A DNA stretch of 64,000 bases. It comes from Streptomyces adelaidensis (GTDB lineage Bacteria; Actinomycetota; Actinomycetes; Streptomycetales; Streptomycetaceae). The position numbers and the translations under genes are program-made. The stretch's first letter is position 1; every line of letters begins with the position of its first letter. Below the pieces are notes generated by a model. It ran no database searches, was not told where the DNA came from, and was given only the letters and a program-made list of their open reading frames with translations. The stretch covers positions 62,001 through 126,000 of the forward strand of contig NZ_JAEMUX010000012.1 of NCBI RefSeq assembly GCF_016598475.1. Reading direction: 5' to 3'. Below, piece after piece: positions 21,847-29,043 of this stretch.

Positions 21847-24805
21847 GCGTACGCATGACCGCCCGGGCCGGGTCTTGGCGCTGTTGGTGATGCTGAAGTC
21901 CGCGGCACGACTGGGCCGCGTCCCCAAGCTCGGGGAGATACCCGAGGTGGTCGTGGCTCACGTGCGCGATCAGGCGGGGCTCGCTGTGGGGACGCTGCCG
22001 GAGGCGGACTCCGAGCGGAGCGAGGAGCGCTACCGGTCCGCCGTACGTGAGCGCCTGGAGCTGAAGCACAGGCCGGGCGAGGCCCGCGCGGTCGCGGAGG
22101 CGGCGATGCGGGCGGCGGCGCCGGTGAAGGCGCATACCGCGGACCTGGTGAACGTGGCGCTGGAGGAGCTGGTCCGGCAGAAGGAGCGGCTGGAGCTGCC
22201 GGCGTTCTCCACCCTGGACCGGATGGCTGCCCGTATCCGCTCCGAGGTGGAAGCCTCGCAGTGCGAGGCGATCGTCGCGCGCATGAGTGACGCGGCGCGG
22301 GAGCGGGTCGCGGGCATGCTGGAGGTCGTCGAGGGCGAGTACCAGAGCCTGTTCGCGTGGATCAAGCAGCCCGCCCGGCGGGCGACGTGGTCACGGTTTA
22401 GGGCCCATGCGGAGCGGATGGAGAGGGTGGACGGGCTGGGGGATGCCGTCTTCTGGGTGGGGAAGACACCGCCGGCGAAGGTGGCCGCGCTGGCCGAGCA
22501 GGCGAGGGTGCTGTCGGTGGGCGAGATGAAGGACATCGCCGAGCCCCGCCGCACCGCGATGACCGTGTGCCTGCTCGCGCAGGTGCAGGCGGCGGTGCGG
22601 GACGAGACCGTGGTGATGCTCTCCAAGCGCATGTCCCGGCACCTCAAGCGGGCCCAGGAAGAGCTGCTGGAGATCGAGAAGCGGCAGAAGGAGACCACCG
22701 AGCAGCTCCTGGCCACCTTCCGGGACGTGCTGACCGCCCTGCGCGGCAGCGGCGAGGCCGCTCCCGGCGCGTGGGAGAGGGAGGCGTCGCTGGATGACCT
22801 GCTGGCGCTGAAGAACGCCCGGGCTGCGATCGAGGCGGCGGGCGGGTTCGAGGCCCAGCTGGCGGAGCTGGAGGCCCTGGATGCCTACCGGGGCAGTAAC
22901 TACACGGCACTGGTAGAGCGCTTCTTCAGGCCGGACCGGCCGACCATGTTCAAGATCGCCCGCCGTCTGTCGTTCACCGCGACCTCGACCGACCGCAGCG
23001 TGCTGGATGCGCTGGACCACGTCCTCGCCTATCAGCACCTCACCCGGCCCCTCGTGGCGGACACGCATCCCACCCGCAAGGACGAGAACGGGGAGTTGGT
23101 ACGGCTGGACCTGTCGTTCGCGCCGAAGATGTGGCTGAAGACCGTCTACTCCCGTGAACAGCCGGGGATGCTGGTGCGCCGCCATTTCGAGGCGATGGTG
23201 TTCGCCTGTCTCGTGGAGGAGCTGCGTTGCGGTGATGTCGCCGTGATCGGGGCCGAGGACTACGGTGACTGGACGCGCATGCTCCTGCCGTGGGAGCAGT
23301 GTGAGCCCAAGCTCGCGGGCTTCTGCGAGCAGGCCGGCTTCCCGGCCACCGCGAGCGAGTTCACCGTTCGGCTGCGCGAGCGGCTCACCATGATCGCCGA
23401 GACCGTGGACGCCGGGTATCCGGACAACCAGGACCTCACCATCGACCCGGTCACCGGCGTCCCCTCCCTTGCCGTACGCAGAGCAGGCGAGCGCACCGCC
23501 TCCGCGGAGAAGCTGGAAGAAGCTCTCTCCGAGCGGCTTCCCGCCCGCAGTGTGCTGGAACATCTGGCGCGGGCGGCGCACTGGACGGACTGGTGGAAAC
23601 GGCCCGGCCCGCGCTCGGGCAGCGAGCCGAAGCTGAAGGAACCCCTGCCGCGCTACGTGACCACCGCGTTCGTCTACGGTTCCGGGCTCGGCCCTGCCCA
23701 GGCGGTGCGCCACATGCGGGGCAGCGTGGCCGCGCACGAGCTCGGCGCGATCGCGAAACGCCACTTCACCATCCCGGTTCTCAACCGGTGCGGGGCCGAC
23801 GTCGTCAACGCCCACGCCGGCCTGGACCTGACGGCGGCGTGGGGGGATGGGTCGGTGGCGGCGGTGGACGGCACCATGATGGACACCGTCATCGACAACC
23901 TCCTCGCCGAGACCTCGATCCGCTACGGCGGCTACGGCGGGATCGCCCACCACCTCGTCTCCGACACCTACGTTGCGCTCTTCTCCCGGTTCATCCCCTG
24001 CGGGGTGTGGGAAGCCGTCTACCTCATCGACGCGCTCCTTGCGAACGAGTCGGAGGTCAAGCCGGACACCGTACACGCCGACACCCAGGGCCAGTCCTTC
24101 CCGGTCTTCGGGCTCGCCCACCTGCTCGGCATCGACCTGCTGCCGCGGATACGCAACTTCCAGGACCTCACCTTCCACCGCCCTGGTCCCCAGGTGCGCT
24201 ACCGGCATATCGACGCGCTGTTCTCCGCCGACCCACGCACCTGCATCGACTGGAAGCTCATCGAGAACGGCTGGAAGGACCTCATGCAGGTCGGCCTGTC
24301 GGTACGGGAAGGCACCGTGTCCTCCGTCACCCTCCTGCGGCGCTTGAACAACCACTCCCGCAAGAACCAGATCTACCGGGTCTTCCGCGAGGTCGGCCGC
24401 GCAGTCCGGACGATCGTCCTGCTCCGCTACCTGTCGGACCCACAGCTGCGGGAACAGATCACCAGGGCCACGAACAAGGCCGAGGCATACAACGGGTACA
24501 CGAAGTGGCTGCACTTCGGCGGGGACGGCTACCTGCGCTCCCGCGATCCCGAACTCCAGGAGAAAGCCGTCAAGTTCCTCGACCTGATGGCCAACAGCAT
24601 CATCTTCTCCACCACCGTCGACATGACCGACACACTGCGTCAGATGGCCGCGCAGGGCTGGGAGCTGAGCCCCGACGACATCGCGGCGCTCAGCCCGCAC
24701 CGCAGGGACAACGTGCTGCGCTTCGGCGACTACGACACCGCCACCCTCCACATCCCGCCCGGCCCGTACGACAGCGCGCTTCGCCTTCCTGCGGATGGCC
24801 TCTGA
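21830..24805 (+). CDS. tnpA: Tn3-family transposase, main part
   Basis: The 991-residue frame covers the transposase apart from its first ~30 residues, which lie in the other frame. The N-terminal two thirds are the DNA-binding region that contacts terminal inverted repeats. The C-terminal third has the Tn3 DDE core: SVAAVDGTMMDTV (first Asp), VHADTQGQSFPVFGLAHLLG (second Asp) and NKAEAYNGYTKWLHFG (Glu). All three catalytic residues are present. Translation could restart at the GTG at 21830, but loss of the N-terminus may weaken end recognition. Alternatively, the extra G may be a sequencing error in a G-rich run. Confidence 0.85.
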   Translation: MAWARERTHDRPGRVLALLVMLKSAARLGRVPKLGEIPEVVVAHVRDQAGLAVGTLPEADSERSEERYRSAVRERLELKHRPGEARAVAEAAMRAAAPVKAHTADLVNVALEELVRQKERLELPAFSTLDRMAARIRSEVEASQCEAIVARMSDAARERVAGMLEVVEGEYQSLFAWIKQPARRATWSRFRAHAERMERVDGLGDAVFWVGKTPPAKVAALAEQARVLSVGEMKDIAEPRRTAMTVCLLAQVQAAVRDETVVMLSKRMSRHLKRAQEELLEIEKRQKETTEQLLATFRDVLTALRGSGEAAPGAWEREASLDDLLALKNARAAIEAAGGFEAQLAELEALDAYRGSNYTALVERFFRPDRPTMFKIARRLSFTATSTDRSVLDALDHVLAYQHLTRPLVADTHPTRKDENGELVRLDLSFAPKMWLKTVYSREQPGMLVRRHFEAMVFACLVEELRCGDVAVIGAEDYGDWTRMLLPWEQCEPKLAGFCEQAGFPATASEFTVRLRERLTMIAETVDAGYPDNQDLTIDPVTGVPSLAVRRAGERTASAEKLEEALSERLPARSVLEHLARAAHWTDWWKRPGPRSGSEPKLKEPLPRYVTTAFVYGSGLGPAQAVRHMRGSVAAHELGAIAKRHFTIPVLNRCGADVVNAHAGLDLTAAWGDGSVAAVDGTMMDTVIDNLLAETSIRYGGYGGIAHHLVSDTYVALFSRFIPCGVWEAVYLIDALLANESEVKPDTVHADTQGQSFPVFGLAHLLGIDLLPRIRNFQDLTFHRPGPQVRYRHIDALFSADPRTCIDWKLIENGWKDLMQVGLSVREGTVSSVTLLRRLNNHSRKNQIYRVFREVGRAVRTIVLLRYLSDPQLREQITRATNKAEAYNGYTKWLHFGGDGYLRSRDPELQEKAVKFLDLMANSIIFSTTVDMTDTLRQMAAQGWELSPDDIAALSPHRRDNVLRFGDYDTATLHIPPGPYDSALRLPADGL

Positions 24806-24911
24806 CGGTGCTTGAAGAACGCGCAGGTCACACGAGGGGATCTGTCCCCGAGCGGTGGACAGGTCCCAGTCCATGCTGGGACGCCTGCCCTTTGCCGGGT
24901 AGGGTGATCAC

Positions 24912-24950
24912 ATGCAACTGTTTCTGACGCCTCCGCCGCCCGCCGCTTAA
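24912..24950 (+). CDS. Candidate leader peptide (MQLFLTPPPPAA)
   Basis: A 12-codon frame with an AGGG 7 bases upstream ends in TAA inside a GC hairpin (GCCCGCC at 24938-24944 and GGCGGGC at 24951-24957). Four consecutive Pro codons immediately precede the stop. The EamA exporter starts 98 bp downstream. Peptide, stop within the hairpin, and second hairpin together are the layout of a translation-controlled attenuator. The peptide itself is not one I recognise. Confidence 0.5.
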   Translation: MQLFLTPPPPAA

Positions 24951-24994
24951 GGCGGGCAGTCATGCAGAGCCATCCCGGGGTTACCGGGGTGGCT
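24938..24994 (+). promoter_or_regulatory. Two-hairpin 5' leader of the EamA exporter gene
   Basis: The first stem is 7 bp, GCCCGCC/GGCGGGC, around GCTTAA, and contains the leader-peptide stop. The second stem, AGCCATCCCGG/CCGGGGTGGCT at 24968-24994, has 11 pairs including one G-U. Neither is followed by a T-run. They are suitable for ribosome-dependent switching before the exporter gene. Confidence 0.45.
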
Positions 24995-25047
24995 GCGCGG
25001 GTTGCCCACGGAGACATCGTGATGGCAATCAATCGAGGAGACCTCAG

Positions 25048-26061
25048 TTGCAGTCCTCTTCTGCCCTGCCCGTCCGGCAGGGTGTCTTCTACGTCGCAAT
25101 TGCGGCCACAGCATGGGGCACTGGCGGCGCAGTGGCCGCCGAACTGTACGACGTCGGCGGAATCGGCCCCATCTCCGTTTCCTTCTGGCGGTTCCTCACC
25201 GGGCTCGGGCTGCTTCTGGCAGCTCACCTGGTCCGACGGTCCCGGCGGCCGGAGACTGCGCTGTCGCTGCGCGCAACGTTCGCGGCGAACCCGCGGCGAG
25301 CACTGATCACAGGCTTCGGGCTGGCGGTGTACCAGACGGCTTACTTCGCCTCCGTGCAGCAGGCCGGGCTGACCGTGGCCACGGTGGTGACCTTGGGCTC
25401 GGGTCCGGTACTGGTCGCGGTCGGAGCCCGGCTCACGCTGGGCGAGCGCACTGGCGTCGCCGGAACCGCCGCGGTGGCGAGTGGCGTCGGCGGCTTGGTG
25501 CTGCTGATGGGGGGCGCTGATGGGAGTACTGGCCCGGCTCCTCTCTTGGGCATCGGATACGCGCTGCTCTCCGCCGCCGGGTACGCGGGCGTGACGCTGC
25601 TGGGCCGTTTTTCCGGCCGGAAGAACGCCGGTGGCGCGTTCGAGTCCACGGTGACCGGCTTCGCGGTCGGCATGGTCTGCCTTCTGCCGATGGCTCTGCT
25701 GGAGGGCTTGCTGCCCGACTTGGAGCGTCCGGCGTGGACCCTGGGCCTGATCTTCTACCTGGGGGCTGTGCCGACGGCGCTGGCGTACACGTTGTTCTTC
25801 GTCGGCCTCGGCGCGGTACGGGCGACCACGGCCTCCGTGGTCGCCCTGGTGGAGCCGCTCACCGCGGCGGTCATCGGCATGCTGGTCTTCGGCGAGCGGC
25901 TCAACGCGATCGTCCTCACCGGCACGGCCCTGCTGCTGTTCGCGGTTCTCTTCCTCGCCGCCGACGAGGGGGTTGGCCGAGCGGCTTCCCGAAGGGCGTC
26001 CGACCCAGGTGCTGACCACGGCCAGCGCATGTCGCGTCCGGCCATGCCGACGAAGGACTGA
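25048..26061 (+). CDS. EamA/DMT-family transporter (probable exporter of the cluster product)
   Basis: The TTG at 25048 has GAGGAG 7 bases upstream; 337 residues. Ten hydrophobic segments form two EamA repeats. Repeat one starts GVFYVAIAATAWGTGGAVAA and ends in GERTGVAGTAAVASGVGGLVLL. Repeat two starts GIGYALLSAAGYAGVTLLG and ends with VEPLTAAVIGMLVFGE and an ALLLFAVLFLAA helix. DMT exporters of this type move amino acids and small metabolites out of the cell. Its place ahead of an enzyme operon in the same insertion suggests it exports, or gives resistance to, the pathway product. It is separated from that operon by a terminator. Confidence 0.85.
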   Translation: MQSSSALPVRQGVFYVAIAATAWGTGGAVAAELYDVGGIGPISVSFWRFLTGLGLLLAAHLVRRSRRPETALSLRATFAANPRRALITGFGLAVYQTAYFASVQQAGLTVATVVTLGSGPVLVAVGARLTLGERTGVAGTAAVASGVGGLVLLMGGADGSTGPAPLLGIGYALLSAAGYAGVTLLGRFSGRKNAGGAFESTVTGFAVGMVCLLPMALLEGLLPDLERPAWTLGLIFYLGAVPTALAYTLFFVGLGAVRATTASVVALVEPLTAAVIGMLVFGERLNAIVLTGTALLLFAVLFLAADEGVGRAASRRASDPGADHGQRMSRPAMPTKD

Positions 26062-26084
26062 CGCCTAAGCACCATGCACAAGGC

Positions 26085-26111
26085 GGGCGGCGGCCGTTGA
26101 GGCCGCCGCCC
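26085..26111. terminator. Terminator after the EamA gene
   Basis: An 11-bp perfect stem (GGGCGGCGGCC / GGCCGCCGCCC) with a 5-base loop begins 24 bp after the EamA stop and is followed by GTCATT. It separates the exporter from the enzyme operon. Confidence 0.8.
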
Positions 26112-26317
26112 GTCATTACAACCGGTAGCGAATGATGCGCATCACGCCATCCACGTTCAGTGAGCACGCATCCTTGTACCAGATGCGTCAAGACCTCTCG
26201 TCACGCCAAACCTCTCGATGCGATGTAGCTCCTTGAATGACAAAGAAGTTAGCGTTCCGCAGGTAGCCATGCGGTCATGCCGCTGGCATGGAGAATCGGC
26301 ATACGACAGGAGACGGT
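26112..26317 (+). promoter_or_regulatory. Probable promoter region of the enzyme operon
   Basis: This 206-bp gap is clearly less GC-rich than the surroundings (for example CCTTGAATGACAAAGAAGTT at 26231-26250). It lies directly before the first enzyme gene, so it should hold the operon promoter. I see no clear palindromic operator. Confidence 0.5.
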
Positions 26318-27364
26318 GTGAGCACAGGGGTTCACTTACTCGATCAGAAAACGGGCGTGGAGGTCTATCCGGTGGTTGAGGAAATATCCTCGCTGCTGAA
26401 TCGGTCCGCGCAAGATCTTGACGCTTCACTCACCACTGGTGAGCGGGCGGATCTCCGCAAAGCGGTCAGCGAACTCAACGCGCAGTCCGCAACCGGCGAT
26501 CAGGGAGCCTTCTACGGCCAGCAACTGCTGCTCTCCCGTATCTACGGGCTCTCGACGAAACTCCCCGAGGCGCCCACCGCCGAAGGTTCCGTGGTCGTTC
26601 AAGAGGTACTCCGGCTGCTCGAACAGGCCACCATGGCCACCGAAGACGCCATGCTGGAGCCCGGCATACTCGACGCCGCGCCGACGGAACCCTCCGCGTT
26701 CCTCTCGTGGCTGAAGAAACTCGCCCGTCAACACCGGGTCTACAAGCACCCGTACTACCGGGAGTTCATCCGCAACCAGGCAACGGAAGACGACCTGCGG
26801 AACTATGTGATCCAGGAATCGGTCGTCGACGGGCGATTCGATGATCTGCTCGCCATGATGCAGGTCGGCACCAGCGGCGCCGCGAAGATGGAGATAGCCG
26901 AAAACTTCTGGGACGAGATGGGAAACGGGGACCCGTCACAGGTCCACACCCATCTCTTCAACCAGATCTTCCGAGTCTTCGAAATTCCCGCCGAAGAGCT
27001 GGAGCGGTCACTCACCGCCAACGCGCTTCTGTCCGGAAATCTCGCCGTGCTTCTTTGCCGCTACCGGCACCTGTACCCGGAAGCCGTCGGATTCCTGGGA
27101 ATGACCGAGTGGCTGGCGCCCGACCGCTTCGTGCAGGTCGTGCACGCCTGGGAGCGCCTCGGACTGCCCGACGTCGGCATCGTGTACCACAAGCTGCACA
27201 TCACCATCGACTCCCGGCACGCGGCCGGCTGGTTCCACAACGTCGTCGTCCCGGCTGCCGAGTCCGAGCGCATGCGGCGCGCGATCGCCCGAGGAACACT
27301 GTGGCGGCTCAACTCCTCCGCCCGCTACCTCGACGAACGCATGCCCGATCTCGCCGCTCACTGA
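26318..27364 (+). CDS. Haem-oxygenase-like diiron oxidase (iron-containing redox enzyme family)
   Basis: The GTG at 26318 has AGGAG (26308-26312) 5 bases upstream; 348 residues. The C-terminal ~210 residues show the haem-oxygenase-like dimetal oxidase pattern: QESVVDGRFDD (Glu167), ENFWDEMGNGDPSQVH (195-210, with acidic ligand and His210) and ITIDSRHAAGWF (Asp298, His301). Known relatives such as UndA, BesC and SznF cleave or oxygenate amino or fatty acids using O2. Codon 7 is TTA (26336-26338), a rare codon in Streptomyces that makes translation depend on the bldA tRNA. It is the first gene of the operon; the 2OG-oxygenase follows 27 bp downstream. Confidence 0.85.
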   Translation: MSTGVHLLDQKTGVEVYPVVEEISSLLNRSAQDLDASLTTGERADLRKAVSELNAQSATGDQGAFYGQQLLLSRIYGLSTKLPEAPTAEGSVVVQEVLRLLEQATMATEDAMLEPGILDAAPTEPSAFLSWLKKLARQHRVYKHPYYREFIRNQATEDDLRNYVIQESVVDGRFDDLLAMMQVGTSGAAKMEIAENFWDEMGNGDPSQVHTHLFNQIFRVFEIPAEELERSLTANALLSGNLAVLLCRYRHLYPEAVGFLGMTEWLAPDRFVQVVHAWERLGLPDVGIVYHKLHITIDSRHAAGWFHNVVVPAAESERMRRAIARGTLWRLNSSARYLDERMPDLAAH

Positions 27365-27391
27365 CCGGTCTGACAGGAAAGGCTCCGCGTC

Positions 27392-28093
27392 ATGCCACTC
27401 GGCCCGCAAGGATTCTCGATCATCGCTCTCCCTCCGGCCACGCCGGAGATGCTCCAGAGCTACGAAGACCTCCCGCTCGACCCGTACATGGGCAACGGCA
27501 CGCGTTTCAAACGGTTCGCCCAGTACCGGCTCACGCCGGAACCCGGACGCGACAAGGGCTGGCTCTACGAGAAGCTGCCGCAGCGTGACTACACCACCTA
27601 CAAGCAGTTCAACAAGGTGGGTGGTGGTATTCGCCGTACGTACGAGACCATCCTTGCCGACTTCACCCCGATGATCACACTCGGTGCGGATGCGATCGGT
27701 CTGGACCGCGGTGAGGACTGGCAGATCAACGTCCACCAGAACCGCACCAGGGCCGACGGCCAGCACCCCGGACCACTGACCCCGGAGGGTGTGCACCACG
27801 ACGGACATGAGCACGTCATGATCGCCGTGCTGCGGCGGAACAACGTCGGCGGAAGCGAGACCCGCCTGTGGAAGCCGGGCGCCGACGAGCCGTTCTGGAC
27901 GGGCACACTGGCGGCCGGACAGGCCGTCCTTCTGGATGACAAGGCACTCCAGCACGACGTCACGGACGTGACCTCCGCCGACGGCGGGCCTGGCCACCGG
28001 GACATCGTGATCATCGCCTTCTCCCGCTGGAAGGACAAGTGGTACGGCGACGAGCACGACGTGGCGGCCCTCGCCAACAGCCCGAAGAACTGA
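27392..28093 (+). CDS. IDO-type Fe(II)/2-oxoglutarate dioxygenase
   Basis: 233 residues of the 2OG-Fe_Oxy_2 family, whose founding member is the L-isoleucine 4-hydroxylase of Bacillus. The metal triad is HxD in GVHHDGHEHV (His135 with Asp137) and His188 in LQHDVTDV; the 2-oxoglutarate Arg is probably Arg203 or Arg212. WQINVHQNRTRAD precedes the triad as in the family. Such enzymes hydroxylate or oxidise free aliphatic amino acids. It lies 20 bp upstream of the DapF-like gene. The substrate is probably a free amino acid formed or consumed by its neighbours. Confidence 0.85.
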   Translation: MPLGPQGFSIIALPPATPEMLQSYEDLPLDPYMGNGTRFKRFAQYRLTPEPGRDKGWLYEKLPQRDYTTYKQFNKVGGGIRRTYETILADFTPMITLGADAIGLDRGEDWQINVHQNRTRADGQHPGPLTPEGVHHDGHEHVMIAVLRRNNVGGSETRLWKPGADEPFWTGTLAAGQAVLLDDKALQHDVTDVTSADGGPGHRDIVIIAFSRWKDKWYGDEHDVAALANSPKN

Positions 28094-28113
28094 CCCGCCG
28101 CGGCGGGCAGCTC

Positions 28114-29043
28114 ATGGTCGACTTCGTGAAGTACCAGGCGCTGGGCAACGACTACCTGGTCGTCGACCCCCGATACGGCGGCACGGTCCTCGCCCCCGAG
28201 CCCGCCCCCGAGGCCGTCCGCTTGCTCTGCGACCGGCACTACGGAGCAGGGGCGGACGGGCTGCTTCTCGGGCCACTGGAACCCCCCAAGCCCGACACCC
28301 CCGTGTCGCTGCGCATCTTCAACGCGGACGGCAGCGAATGCGGGATGAGCGGCAACGGACTGCGCATGTTCGCCCTGTACGTCGCTGAGCACCACGTCGA
28401 GCAGTGGCGTGGGGGCAAGCCGTTCACGGTACGGACACGAGGCGGCGATGCGGAGGTCCGAATTGTGGACTTCGCTGACGGCCTGGTGCGTGTGGGCATG
28501 GGGCTGCCGCGGTTCACCTCCGTGGAGGGCAACGGAGACAACGGCGTCGGCGTCGGTGGCGTTGCTCTCTCTGTTGCCGGTGAGGGGCCGGACGCGGCGG
28601 TCACCGTCACCGACCTGCACCTGGGCGTTCCACACACAGTCGTGTTCAGGGACCGGATCGACAGGGAGCTGGCTCAGCGCCTGGGTCCCGCTCTGGCCTG
28701 GCATTCCCGCTATCCCGACGGCACCAACGTGGAGTTCGTGCGTGTGAACGACGACCACACGTTGGATGCGGTGGTCTGGGAGCGGGCCGCCGGCCAGGTA
28801 CCCGCTTCGGGGAGCGGTGCGTGTGCCGCGGCGGCCGTGGCGTACGCGCGCGGCTTCGTCGGCCGGGACGTGAGAGTCCGCATGCCCGGCGGTGAAGTCG
28901 AGGTGAGCGTGGCGCGGGACGGCCGGGTCAGCTTGACCGGAACCGCGCGGGAGGTGATGCGGGGCGTTCTTTCGCCTTCGCTGCGCACGGAGTTGGCTGA
29001 TCGGCGCGCAGTGCCGGAGCCGTCTGGAAGGAGAGGCACATGA
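28114..29043 (+). CDS. DapF-like protein with Ser in both catalytic Cys positions
   Basis: 309 residues aligning with diaminopimelate epimerase across the whole length: KYQALGNDYLVVD at the start, NADGSE at 70-75, YPDGTNVEF at 200-208 and ER at 223-224. Canonical DapF has its two catalytic bases as Cys in QCGNG and LACGTG. Here these positions read MSGNG (Ser79) and PASGSG (Ser232). Residues that hold the amino-acid carboxylate and amino group (Asn205, Glu223, Arg224) are kept. So it probably still binds an amino acid but may use different chemistry, or act as a non-epimerising isomerase or dehydratase. The stop overlaps the next start (ATGA), indicating coupling. Confidence 0.8.
   Translation: MVDFVKYQALGNDYLVVDPRYGGTVLAPEPAPEAVRLLCDRHYGAGADGLLLGPLEPPKPDTPVSLRIFNADGSECGMSGNGLRMFALYVAEHHVEQWRGGKPFTVRTRGGDAEVRIVDFADGLVRVGMGLPRFTSVEGNGDNGVGVGGVALSVAGEGPDAAVTVTDLHLGVPHTVVFRDRIDRELAQRLGPALAWHSRYPDGTNVEFVRVNDDHTLDAVVWERAAGQVPASGSGACAAAAVAYARGFVGRDVRVRMPGGEVEVSVARDGRVSLTGTAREVMRGVLSPSLRTELADRRAVPEPSGRRGT

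Noticed and set aside
22391..24874. 827-codon minus-strand open frame opposite the transposase
   Set aside because: Antisense shadow of the Tn3 transposase with His/Gly/Arg-biased composition and no motif.
24806..24960. Right terminal repeat of the Tn3 element just after the transposase
   Set aside because: Only GGCGGAGG is shared with the left end; too short. The split HAD gene shows that the insertion extends to 34682.
28114..29043. Housekeeping diaminopimelate epimerase for lysine/cell wall
   Set aside because: Both catalytic Cys are Ser, and the gene lies in an accessory operon on an insertion; the normal dapF is expected elsewhere.
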